From Sphagnum compactum (Eukaryota; Bryophyta; Sphagnopsida; Sphagnales): DNA of 64,000 nt. Below are positions 1-10,625 of the stretch, piece after piece. How positions within the stretch are numbered: the first letter of the stretch is position 1; each line of letters starts with the position of its first letter. The DNA is taken from assembly GCA_965153455.1 (NCBI GenBank), contig OZ234501.1:12028001-12092000 (forward strand), given 5' to 3'. The position numbers and the translations under genes were made by a program. Below the pieces are notes generated by a model. It was not told where the DNA came from. It did no database searches and was given only the letters and a program-made list of their open reading frames with translations.

Positions 1-682
1 TTACTTCACAAGTTTGTTAGGATTTTTCATCAAACAATGACATTTGTAACAAGGACAATGTTCATCATTTGCCCATGTAATTAATGATGTTGAAAAGTGA
101 ATTATTAACTAATGGATCCTCAAAAAACTAACAAAAATATCACAAATTTAATCCATCATGAATACTATTATAAAGATCATCTTTTAAAAATAGAAGATTC
201 ATGCAAAGGTTTTTCTATATATTAATGATAGGGAAATTTGGGTTGTCCAATATGCCACTATCCCAATAAATTATTAATGTCCATTGATTTGTCACAATAT
301 AAACATGAAATTATTTTAGTTCAATTATTCATATTATGTACACAATTTTGTAACAACGATCAAATGACATTTTGCATTGTATGATATTCTGTATACATTC
401 TTAAATCCTTCCTTAATTTTATTTGACAACAAACTATCAAATGTACTTTTCAAAAATAGTAATGTTAGTATAACTTTTGAACCATTATTTGATCACTCTT
501 CTTTTGCTTTATTGGATTTTCAAATGATTTTATCTTTTGTTTCATTTTTTTAAGACAAATAGGTAGGTTTAAAATGTTTAAGTTTTTTTTTTTTTTGAAA
601 AATAAATATTTGATGTCATTTAAAACATGCTTGTGGAAGTATATATGGGTTGACATCATATGGTTATGTTATATAGTAAGGA
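1..682. other. AT-rich intergenic DNA, no gene seen
   Basis: No convincing coding exon was seen. The stretch is AT-rich with short homopolymer runs, including a T-run near 585-597. The only open frames are short, low in complexity and without family resemblance. Confidence 0.5.
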
Positions 683-1569
683 TGTCACGACCTTAACCTT
701 GGGCTCGTGATCAAGGCAAACGTTTATAAAGGTGTGGGCCGAGAGTGAAGCCGAGAGTCACATTTCACGCTCCTGGGAATGTAAAAGGGTGTGAGGGAAT
801 GTTCCCACACATTCCCAAGTGACTTTTGAATTTTTAGAGAGCGATTACAAGGGTCACAACTTATTGGATTGAAAACTACCTTATATCATTGAATCTCTTG
901 AAATGTAAATGTCTGAAATGGGCTCACGTGACCCATTTGAGTACTTAAAACACAAGTTATGGCCAAAAGAAGGGTCGAGAGTCAAATTATCAATTTGACT
1001 CCTAATCGTTAAAAATCGAGAATCGCCTTGATTTATTTGCGTGTAGGTGGCTTGCCACATATTGTTGGAAAGATCTCAATGAGGGCTAAAACTTTGCTTT
1101 AAACTTCACCTCAATCAGAGGTCTTCATAAGAAGTTATGGCCGTCCAAAAAGCTGATAATCCTAATTTTGGGAATTTCGAGACTCTCAATTTGGGAGTCC
1201 TAGGACAAAAATGACATTTGGGTGCAAGCCCCGTGGCCAGGCATAGAGAATACTATTGGGGGGAAGGTGGTGGCTTCCCCCAAGTTTGGGCTGTGATGAA
1301 TCTTGTGTGTCCATGTATGCTCGTGACTCGTCCGTGCACCAAAAGTGCTTCAACCATGCATTAACCAATTTGTTGTTTGGGTTGTGTAGGTTCGTGTGAA
1401 TAATTGATTCGCTTGTCATTCGTCCTAGTCCCCATCCTAGAGTTCTAGCACGCCTCTCTACCCTCGAAGTGCTGCGAGTTAAGGAACATACCCTAATTCC
1501 TTCTTCTTCCGTTATTTTCACTTTTAGACTTGCATTTGAGTCTTTCAAGAAGTGTGAGGGTGTGTCAAA
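683..1569 (-). repeat. Dispersed TG...CA repeat, family R1, copy 1 (possible solo LTR)
   Basis: This ~0.9 kb block begins TGTCACGACC and ends near TGTGTCA. It matches in inverted orientation the block at about 57422-58256, and on the same strand a more decayed block from 25395. Shared landmarks are a near-palindrome GAGTCAAAnTnnnnnTTTGACTC (here around 979-1002), a 'ggaaagatctcaatgagggc' stretch near 1069, and a minus-strand frame that in both copies reads LGGSHHLPP. TG...CA ends and this size would suit a solo LTR, but I found no matching target-site duplication, so the class is inferred. The 120-residue open frame at 1186-1548 is part of the repeat and not taken as a gene. Confidence 0.6.
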
Positions 1570-2463
1570 TGATGTGATGCATAAAATTTAATCAAATTAT
1601 AAAAACACATATTGAAATGAAATTTAAACCAAAAAAAAAAAAAAACTTAAAAATAACAATTTCACATCCTTTCTTTTTTAAGTTTTTAAAGTCTTTCAAT
1701 CATTTCATTTCACATATACACACATAATGAGGTGAACATCATTTGTTGTGTAACATTTTAAATGAGTGCAAATCACAATGAGGGAGAAAAAAATATGTGC
1801 ATGTTTGCACATTAAAAAATCATGACAAAAAGTGTCCCATCATAAATTGTGATAAAAGTTCAATTTTAATACCATAATACCTAGGCTAGTTAGGCTTTAA
1901 TTAATTAATTTTGAAATTGTCATTTTTTGTGAAAATACACATTTGCCAGGTCAAAATGTTGTAAGACTCTCAAACACACTAGCTTCATTATTTAGTATAA
2001 TGCATAATTATAAAATATTATTATTTTTATTGTCACACATAAATGACTCAAAAAAATAAAATTAAGCACCTTGTTGTTGGACCAATCCCAATATTATGTT
2101 ATCTTTAATTTTATTGTCAACCTTCAACATATTATTGTTTTGTTTTTGAAACATATTTTCATTGGATCATTACCAAATTCTGCTTTCACATTTGTTCCTT
2201 CTTGCCCTTTGTACATACAACTCCCACATAATATTGACATAATTGTACGCAATCACACAAATTTGTACAATTCATGATATATTGAAAAAAAATGAATCGA
2301 AAAAATAAAATAAAATAAATTCATAAATTATATTTAAATGATTCTATCATGATTGTTTTTGCATGTTAAATGTAAAAGTATTTATCTATTCTCACTTTTT
2401 GCGTTGACATTTATTCCTTTGTTGGGCCTTGACAATGCCATCATAGTTAGGCGAAGCCTAACT
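1570..2463. other. AT-rich intergenic DNA, no gene seen
   Basis: AT-rich sequence with A-runs (1629-1644) and T-runs. No exon, RNA gene or recognisable transposon domain was seen. Confidence 0.45.
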
Positions 2464-2771
2464 GAACAATACATATTCATATGTCAATGACATGTTGAGA
2501 TAACCTTGAACAATACATATTCATACGTCAATGACATGTTGAGATAACCTTGAACAATACATATTCATATGTCAATGACATGTTGAAATAACCTTGAACA
2601 ATACATATTCATATGTCAACGACATGTTGAGATAACCTTGAACAATACATATTCATATGTCAATGACATGTCGAAATAACCTTGAACAATACATGTTCAT
2701 ATGTCAATGGCATGTTGAAATAACCTTGAACAATACATATTCATAGGTCAATGACATGTTGAAATAACCTT
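2464..2771. repeat. Tandem array, 44-bp unit, seven copies
   Basis: Seven head-to-tail copies of a 44-bp unit starting GAACAATACATATTCATA start at 2464, 2508, 2552, 2596, 2640, 2684 and 2728. Copies differ by only a few substitutions, so the array is young or kept homogeneous. It ends about 640 bp upstream of the KNL2-like start codon. Each unit contains ACAT/ATGT half-sites that could pair. No coding potential. Confidence 0.9.
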
Positions 2772-3032
2772 GATATAAATAATCAGCCAATGGAACTTGC
2801 AGATTTACAAGCGGTTCTTTGATTTCTTTCAAGAAATTGAGAACCGTGAGGAGCGTACCAGAACCCACCGGGTCTTTTGGGTTTTCTTTTGAGAACCAAG
2901 GGGATGAATCTTAACGAATGTCACCCTGATAACCTGGCAGGCTGTGTTCCTGTTTTTAATAACCGTCGAACGCTGGCCTGTATCCTGCCGGAATCAGCAG
3001 GGTTTCTTTCTCTGGGCCTAATTAAAAATTGG

Positions 3033-3275
3033 CAGAATCAGCTAAGGCAGCCGATTCTGTCATTTCCTACCTACCAATGTTCACACCTACCTACCAGATA
3101 CCTACCTACCTACCTACCAAGCAACCCCTGTTAACGACCTACCTGAGCAGCGTCCTTCTCCTGTATCGATACTTTTGTTGCATCCCGCGCAATCCTGTTT
3201 TAGGGTTTGGGGATTTTGGGACTCCACGGGCTCTACTCGTTCTCTCCTCTCTCTCTGGCGCGCGTTTGCATGAAG
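3033..3275 (+). promoter_or_regulatory. Probable promoter/5' leader of the KNL2-like gene, with a segment shared with 12059-12178
   Basis: The sequence AGAATCAGC...CGATTCTGTCATTT followed by CCTACC motifs, then a CTCTCTCTCT tract and GCGCGCGTT, recurs upstream of the membrane-protein gene at 12059-12178. AGAATC and GATTCT form an inverted repeat. The region lies 130-375 bp before the ATG at 3408, so it is probably promoter or 5' UTR. The transcription start is not determined. Confidence 0.45.
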
Positions 3276-3407
3276 GCGCAACGAGAGTTGTTTTCTGAAA
3301 TCAATGTGAGTGCAACAGATCTCTACGCACCTCGTGAGCGATGCACATGAATCCAAGGGAAAGAAAGCTCCGCATAAGCAGTAGAAACAGTTTATAGACA
3401 GGCCGAG

Positions 3408-6400
3408 ATGCAGACGCAGATGGCGTCTTCGCATTCTTGTGCTTCACGAGTAGCAGCGTTCCCGCCACGCAGGTCTTCTTCTTTCATGCGTGAAAATGAC
3501 GGAGGAGGAGGAGGAGGAGAAGCGGGAGGCTTAGCAGCAGCTGCTCATGGAATGGATGCAGGTGGTTGTGATTCCGGTGACTGTTACTGTGCAAAAGTCC
3601 CCAGGAATACTAGTAGTTTTATGATGGAGGAGCATCATCTGGACACTCGTCGTCGTCGTCAGCATCATCATCCGCATCAGCATCAGCAGCAGCAGCAGCA
3701 GCATCATCATCGTCATCATCATCATCAGCTGCAACAGCAGCAGCATCAGCAACAGCATGATGATTCAGGAACTTTGATTGAACAGTTGCAGCTGCTGAAG
3801 CAAGAGAAGAATGCACTGCTTCGAGCCTCTCTTGTGAAGCAGCCGTCGTCACATTCGGGAGGAACTTCTCTTGGAGGAGGAGGTTGTAATAACACTCGAA
3901 GGACGGCGGGTATGGCGGAGACACAGCAGCAGCGGTACGTTGATGATCATGGTGAGAATATTATTCCACCTGTGACTATGGCGGCAGGGGGTCAAAGATG
4001 CAGTTGTTCTTGCAATGCGGCGTCGGTTCTTCGTGGTGGTGGCGGCGATCATCTTCTGAGTTCTGGACCTGTCACACCTGAAGATATCGGTTCTCATGAG
4101 AGGAGGGCGGCCTATCAAGTTCTTCATCCTCCCAGAAGTCGCAGTTGTGGTGAAGAAGCTGGGGCTCAACAAGCCAGGCAGGGTTTTGCTTCTGCAGCAG
4201 AGGGATTGGGGCATGGAAGAGCACAGTTCCAGGTATGCCATTCACAAATTTCTTTGGCTCTCATTTTTGGATAATGGCCGCTGAGATAAATGTCCCCACT
4301 TTTTGCAACATATGCAGCAACTCCTCAATCATTTCCACAATTCTTCAATCTGCATTCTAAAATGAGATATGTGTGTTCAAATCCCATTTGCTTCGCTCAG
4401 ACACACTTAGCTGGGGTGTCAATCCAGCAGTTCTTATGATACATAACTTCAGGAACTGGTAAGAAGTGTACAATGTTTACTTTGCAGGGAAGGCAGTCGT
4501 CATGTGCAGCAGCAGGCTTGCCAACTGGCAGAAGCACAGTAAATTCACACTTCAGAACTTCATCTTCCCAAGGAAGACAGCACATGGAAGACCATTCTCC
4601 AGATGTAGCAGCCCATGTAGAGACCTCTGCACAGCTGCAAGGAGGTGTTGATGTTGGTATGCACCAGATGTGGTCGGGATTTGAAGTTTCTGGAGCTGCC
4701 AGTGATGAAGAATGTGGGCAGGGCAGAGTGTTTCATGGGTTTGAAACAGTGCTGCCCACCCCAGGACATCTGGTACATTGTGGTGCACTCCTTGTTCTCA
4801 CAGTTAGCCTAGGCATGCTAGGCATTCTGAGGCAATCTGTAGTATAATGCTCAATGGCAAGAGTGTTTAGGATTATGTAATATGAAGATAAGCATTGCCA
4901 CAGGAAAGGATGGCTTCTCAAGAATGATCAATGGACAAAGCCATCATGTATCAAAAAGAATACCCAGTTTCATAGTTTTATATTGTATTTTCTCCTTTCC
5001 CAGTTACTGAGGCCACTTCCACAAGATTGAGGGGTTTGTGAGGCACAAAGCTTATTTGACAGGCCCTGTAGTTGATGAGATTCTACAATATTTCCTGTGT
5101 TGATCATATGTGCAGGGAAGACAGGGGTTTGTTTCACACACTAGCATGCCAATGGCAAGACATGCTGCAAATCCATCTTCTAGTGCCGACTCAGCGGGAA
5201 ATGCTCGTGTCTCTGCAGTTCTGAAATCATCGCAGTGTCCAATAAAAGGGATGTTGCAGGAGCAGTCACCTGATGTCCCATGCCAGGAGGATGTAATTGA
5301 GCAAACTGGCCAGGGACGCCTAGTCTCTGAAGGATCAATCACCATTAGCAACTGGCACTTGATTAAACTTGAAGATGCTAAGGTTGGGAGGTAAGATCTA
5401 TGTATTCCATGCAGTTTATGATTTTCTTAGCATCTTTCAACCTTCTAAATCATGTAAGGTGTTGAGGGCACTTAGTTTGCTTTTATATGGACATAGAGGA
5501 CTCCATTTATTCATTCACAGTCCAATTTTTGCAGGCAGGGTGACGCTGGAGTTGCTGTTGGAGGGTGGCTAATTGGTAACCGAGAAAAAGTGAGGACCTC
5601 AGCTGTAGTGGAGCGTATTGACCTTAGGAAGGTTGTAACGTGTGATGGTGTTGAAGTGTGCCTCCATGGGCGGATCAATCAGGAAGCCTCTGTTGCTGGT
5701 GGGTTTTCATTGGGTCTTGTGAAATGCTTCATGGGAGGATTTCCATTCATTTGGAAAAACTATGTCCTTACAGGTCTCTCTAGTGGAAAGTTGTCTGAGT
5801 TGAGCAACAACAGAAAGACTGATACTTCACCCTTTCATGCACCCACTCTGGACACACATTTTTTCCACACCCCTCCTGCAGATGCAGATTGCAGTAGTCT
5901 TTCTTGCAAACCAGCTGAGGTGATTCTAAGGACTTCAGCTGCACAGAATGTTTTGGAAGAAGAGGCTAGGATGGCTGCTGATGCAAACAGTGCACAAGGT
6001 GCTGCTCATGTAGACAATAATAGTACAGCAAATCAGAATGGTGAAATGGATGTGGCAGATTTGACTGATGTGTCACTTCCCAGGGCAACCTTGGAACCTC
6101 AGACTCCAAATGCTGGTGGCCATGAGCAAGATCTGACATCTGTTGTGCTCGATGAAAAAGATCATGTTGAAATTCCTTCTGTGACCCAAAGAAATCGGAA
6201 GCACAACAGGGCAACAGTGGAACCAGTCAGAAGAAGCAAGAGACTGGCACTTCTTCACCAAGGTGTCTTGCAAGAGCCAGCCAACACTTCGAGCTCAGTG
6301 AAGTCATCTGAACAATTAAAGACTCCAATGAAGGTGGAATGTGAGGAGCAGGTCCCCTGTACCGAACGGAGAGAAAGGCGTGAGCCTGCAGAAGAGATTG

Positions 6401-7638
6401 CTGCTGAAACTTTAGGAATCTGTGTGGAAAATCAAAAGCTTCCTACCCGTAGTCGAAGACGGCGTGAGCCTGTGGAAGAGGCTGCTGCTGCAACTGTAGG
6501 AATTTCTGCGGAAAACCAAAGGCCTGTGGAAGAGGTTGCTGCTGGAAATTTAGGAATCTCTGTGGAAAACCAAAAGCTTCCTATTCGTAGCCAAAGACGG
6601 TGTGAGCCTGTGGAAGAGGCTGCTGGTGGAACTGTAGGAATCTCTGAGGAAAACCAAAAACCTGTGGAAGATGCTGCTGATGGTACTGTAGGAATCCCTG
6701 CAGAAAACCAAAAGCTTCATATTCATAACCGAAGACGGCGGGAGCCTGTGGAAAAGGCTGCTGCTGGGACTGTAGGAATCTCTGAGGAAAACCAAAGGCC
6801 TGTGGAAGAGGCTGCTGCTGGAACTGTAGGAATCCCTGGAGAAAACCAAAAGCGTCGTATTCATAGACAAAGACAGTGTGAGCGTGTGGAAGAGGCTGCT
6901 GGTGGAACTGTAGGACTCTCTGAGGAAAACCAAAAGCCTGTGAAAGAGGCTGCTGCTGGAACTGTAAGAATCTCTGCAGAAACCCAAAAGCGTCGTATTC
7001 ATAGCCGAAGACGGTGTGAGCCAGTGGAAGAGGCTGCTGGTGGAACTGTAGGAACCTCCGAGGAAAACCAAAAGCCTGTGAAAGAGGCTGCTGCTGCAAC
7101 TGTAGGAATCTCTGCAGAAAACCAAAAGCGTCGTATGCATAGCCAAAGATGGTGTGAGCCTGTGGAAGAGGCTGCTGGTGGAACTGTAGGAATCTCTGAA
7201 GAAAACCAAAAGCCTGTGAAAGAGGCTGCTGCTGCAACTGTAGGAATCTCTGCAGAAAACCAAAAGCTTCGTATTCGTAGTCAAAAACGGCACTCAATGT
7301 TGCCTCCACCTCTTCCAGCACCTCGGGTTCCTGATAAAAGCAAAGTTCCAGAGGCATTTGGTTTGAAAACTTCTCGTTCTGGGCGGATACTGGTCCCTCC
7401 ACTGGCTTATTGGCGCAGCCAGTCGATTGGGTATGATAAAGATGGTGGTATCATTGCAATTTTTGATGGTTTCAAGGGGACTGCTGCAGATACAGGATGC
7501 TTCACCTTCAAGGCTCCACAAGAGGAACAAGCCAGGCGAATCCAGAAGAAGCTCTGTGGGGCTGCTGTAAATGTTTTAGTGACAGCAGAATCGAAGACAG
7601 GCAAGAGGAGGCTCAGATCCAGAGGCCATTCATGGTAG
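3408..7638 (+). CDS. KNL2: KNL2-like centromere protein (SANTA domain + CENPC-type motif)
   Basis: KNL2 proteins (M18BP1-related) help load the centromeric histone CENH3 at kinetochores. Exon model: 3408-4232, 4488-~4772 (3' end uncertain; phase 0 required), 5116-5390, 5535-7638. Exon 1 is low-complexity, rich in Gly, His and Gln. The SANTA domain starts in exon 3 at about 5347 (SNWHLIK) and runs into exon 4, with VAVGGW, DGVEV and GFPFIW typical of the domain. It is split by an intron inside an Arg codon, and the frame closes exactly across it. RRSKR lies at about 6226-6243. A 46-residue tandem array fills about 6376-7290. The C-terminus carries SGRILVPPLAYW (about 7369-7440), matching the CENPC motif used by plant KNL2 for centromere binding. 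SANTA followed by a CENPC motif makes the family call firm. The N-terminal exons are less certain; the gene might start at another promoter nearer SANTA. Confidence 0.82.
6376..7290 (+). repeat. In-frame 138-bp tandem repeats within KNL2 (A/B half-units)
   Basis: Two related half-units alternate: A of 21 residues (like RCEPVEEAAGGTVGISEENQK) and B of 25 residues (like PVKEAAAATVGISAENQK plus a basic tail such as LRIRSQK). Together they form a 46-residue, 138-bp unit. After one leading, more diverged unit there are six A+B pairs. The acidic-to-basic alternation is kept in every copy and no copy has a stop or frameshift. This reads as a long, charged, probably disordered linker between SANTA and the CENPC motif. 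Confidence 0.92.
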
Positions 7639-9480
7639 TGTCATGTAAGCGGAACCACCAATGTCTTCCACATACATTCAGCCAATCTTTTGCTTTGTAT
7701 CCTGGCACAGAATGTGGTCTAGTATGCCCTAACTGCCTGAAGCTCCAATTGCATATCCATCTCTATCAACTCAAACTACGGAAACCATATATGTTACTTA
7801 GTGTTCCAAGAGTTGATGAGCTATAAGCATCTGTTGCTGACATGAAGTTGTTTTCTTGAAGATGCAAGACAGATGTGATCCTGTGAAGAAGCCAGTTACT
7901 GTGTAGATCTAGTTGTATATGGTGATGTGTAACTGTGTGCTTGGTTGTTGTAGGCCTAATCCTCACTGTTTGGACCTGCAAGGATAGTTTTGTTTCCAAA
8001 GGAAAAATCAAGAGCCAGCATATGAAAGTTGTTGTCTTGCACCCCAGAAGCATTTATGAAATAGAATGGTCTACAGTGTCTTTGCTTGTACAATCGAAGT
8101 ACTCTGAGTGACGAAAAAGAGCAGGACTGGAACTGGAAGAGGGCTTTTGATGTTTACCTTGAGTCACTAATCATAGCCTTTGTGGTTCAATGAGGGTGGG
8201 GCCTCCTTTCTGATCTTCTTACCAATATAACTTTGCAGGAGAGTGATGAGCCAGCCTTTCTTCTCACCCACTTGGCCTGGTATACCCCTCACTAACTACC
8301 ACTTGTTTGCTGGTTGGTGCTCATTGTTAATCTCATTTCTGGTTTGTTGGTTTCGTCTGCACTGGTCAAAGTTTCATTGGCCACTCTTGGACATATATGA
8401 AAAATTTCAGGGATGTACTGTACGACACTGTTTATTGGACATTTAGTAATTTTCAGGTGGTGTGTACACTATGGATAGTGCTTCCCACCCATCATGCAAT
8501 CATATTCTACATTCCAGTAGTTTTGGAGTCTTTAGGGAAGATTTCAAGCAACAGCTTTGTCGATGGCCTGCTGGGGTTGAGAGAGAGTGTCTACTTTCAA
8601 AAGATGGGATGCTCAGTCAGCACCAAAGGGTGAAAGGGGGCCACTCAGCTCAAGTCACTTCTGTCGCTCAAGTCACTTCTGTCACTCAAGTTGCTGAACA
8701 TGAAGTGACTTTTTTCCCTACTGACCTGGAAGTTGAAGATCTGATTGAGTGAACTTTGTCTCTGGAAGAAAGCTTTCTCCCGGTTCTGTAGGTAACATAC
8801 CTAACCTTAGATATGACATTATGGCATTCTCTGGGAACTCTGGTTGCGTGTGACATGAGTGAGATGAAGGGTTGTTTACACTGGCATATTTGAGGAACAG
8901 CGAGTAGCTTTTCCAGTTGGGAAAATTTCTCCAGTCTGCAATGGTGCTTTTAAAATCCTTTTAAAACAGGAAACTTTCTTCCAAATGCTCTTCTTCTCTC
9001 TCATTATGTGGCTAACTATTGTTTCCATGAAGAGCAGGATTTGGAGAAGATGAAGCTGGCTGGGTTTGCACTTTGCACCAGCCTGCCGCTTTGCTTTGCT
9101 TGAAAACATTTTCTACCCTTGGTGGATTCTCGACGGAACCACAGTTTTGGAAAGTTTGGAAAATGAAATCAAATGGGCTTCTTCCTAATCTAGTTATGCA
9201 TGGATGGAGTTGTGGTTGAATATAGGAACACATGCTGCAAGCTATGGAGTTGTGGTTGAATGTCTGAACACATGCTGCAAGCTATGGAGTTGGCATGGGG
9301 GAGGAGAAAGCTGATTTCCACAAGCAGTTCAGGTCTTGACCGTTTACTGAATTTGTTTCTCTTGGCAAATTGTGTCTCATGAATTCTCTGAATCCCCCAT
9401 GTTTCTAAGGGAACAATCCCAAGTGTGATGTGAAAAGCTTGGATACTCATGCACACACTCAAATAATGTACCATAGTAAC
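7639..9480. other. KNL2 3' flank and intergenic DNA, no firm gene
   Basis: The first few hundred bases are probably the KNL2 3' UTR. Open frames at 8243-8752 show no family resemblance. One includes a short repeated stretch (QVTSVAQVTSVTQV, about 8648-8695) made by an 18-bp DNA duplication. I saw no coherent exon set. Confidence 0.4.
9203..9293. repeat. Short tandem repeat, 40-bp unit, about 2.3 copies
   Basis: GGAGTTGTGGTTGAAT recurs at 9206 and 9246 and its start again at 9286, each followed by an ACACATGCTGCAAGC-type tail, giving a 40-bp period. Confidence 0.8.
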
Positions 9481-9725
9481 CTATCGAGATTAAGCACTAA
9501 ATAATTACGGGAAAAAAATTTCAGGACTTTGGAGAAATTATTCAAGTGTACTTAACAAGTTAATGATTTCTTAATGGTTATGCCATAAACTTAGGAGAAA
9601 TTAATATATTAAATATTTGGCTTCAAAGTGCCAATTCTGCTAGTAACTTTGATGCACCTCATCTGTGTTAATGTGGGATTTTACCACCTTGGTAACCTTT
9701 CATGAAATGGAAATTCCTGGACCCA

Positions 9726-9760
9726 GGTAAGTAGGTAGGTAGGTAGGTAGGTAAGTAGGA
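9726..9760. repeat. GTAG/GGTA microsatellite
   Basis: A run of (TAGG)n with a few interruptions. The same tetranucleotide on the opposite strand (CTAC/CCTA) is found in the KNL2 upstream region near 3068-3120. Confidence 0.85.
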
Positions 9761-10188
9761 ATGATAATAGGCTGTTACAGGGTAATTAGATGATGCATGT
9801 AGATGGTTGTTACATAGGTAAAGGGCTAATGAGTTATTACCTAGTAGGTAGTAAAAAGGCAAAAACCAAGCTAATCACTGTGAAGATTTGTGGCCACTCC
9901 AAATTCCGGTCTGGAAAATACTCTACATTGCAGTACGTAATGTAGAGTGGTTGGTTTTAATGTAATAGAGTTATCCATAAAGTCACCCTCTCTTTCACCC
10001 CTTATCTCCTCTGCTTTCACCCCCCCCATCCCCTCTTTCAGTGGCAAAGTAAGGAAGTTTTATTAAATCTGGGTATGAAATGCGGAAACTCAGCATTTAA
10101 TGCTCAAGGTTGGAGAGTAACTATTGTAATTGTGTACAGGTAGGAGCAGTGAAAATATATGTAGCAGTAGTGCAGGCGCTCTGGAAAA

Positions 10189-10625
10189 AGGAAACGCATG
10201 ATGAAACTCAGTTTACCACCAAATATATTGGTGGAAAGACTAGTTTGGGTCCCAGTTATTTCCTTTTGTAAAATTTTCATTCCCAGTTATGTGTTTGATG
10301 CCCTATTATGCCGAAACTGGCTGTTCTCGCCCCCTAATCGCCTGATGTTACAGGTAACTCTAGTAGCTTGTCAGCAACAATGATAAGCCTAGAAACCAAA
10401 ATGTCCAAGGAAACACATGATGAAACTCAGTTTACCACCAGAATTGGTGGAAAGACTAGTTTGGGTCCCAGTTATTTCCTTTTGTAAAATTTTCATTCCC
10501 AGTTATGTGTTTGATGCCCTATTATGCCTGAAACTGGCTGTTCTCGCCCCCCTAATCGCCTGACGTTACAGATAACTCGAGTAGCTCGTCGGCAACAATG
10601 ATAAGCCTAGAAACCAAAATGTCCG
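10189..10625. repeat. Direct duplication of a ~216-bp segment
   Basis: The segment beginning GGAAACGCATGATGAAACTC (about 10189-10405) is repeated almost perfectly at about 10407-10625. Copies differ by a few substitutions and small indels, such as ATATATTGGTGG versus GAATTGGTGG. No open frame spans either copy, so it appears to be a recent non-coding tandem duplication. Confidence 0.88.

Noticed and set aside
1186-1548. 120-residue minus-strand open frame with a match at 57.7 kb
   Set aside because: The similarity is explained by the R1 dispersed repeat; other copies have broken frames.
2464-2771. CRISPR-like array (regular 44-bp period)
   Set aside because: There are no unique spacers; whole units are repeated, and the DNA is eukaryotic.
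3531-3924. Minus-strand open frames with poly-Asp, poly-Ala and poly-Leu/Met runs
   Set aside because: They are antisense to the CAT/CAG-rich KNL2 exon 1; triplet repeats are open in all frames.
6550-7402. Two long minus-strand open frames (247 and 273 residues) with neat repeats
   Set aside because: They are antisense shadows of the 138-bp KNL2 repeats, whose period is a multiple of three.
8243-8752. Possible small gene downstream of KNL2 (96-residue frame with QVTSV repeats)
   Set aside because: No family resemblance, no supporting splice structure, and the repeat is explained by an 18-bp DNA duplication.
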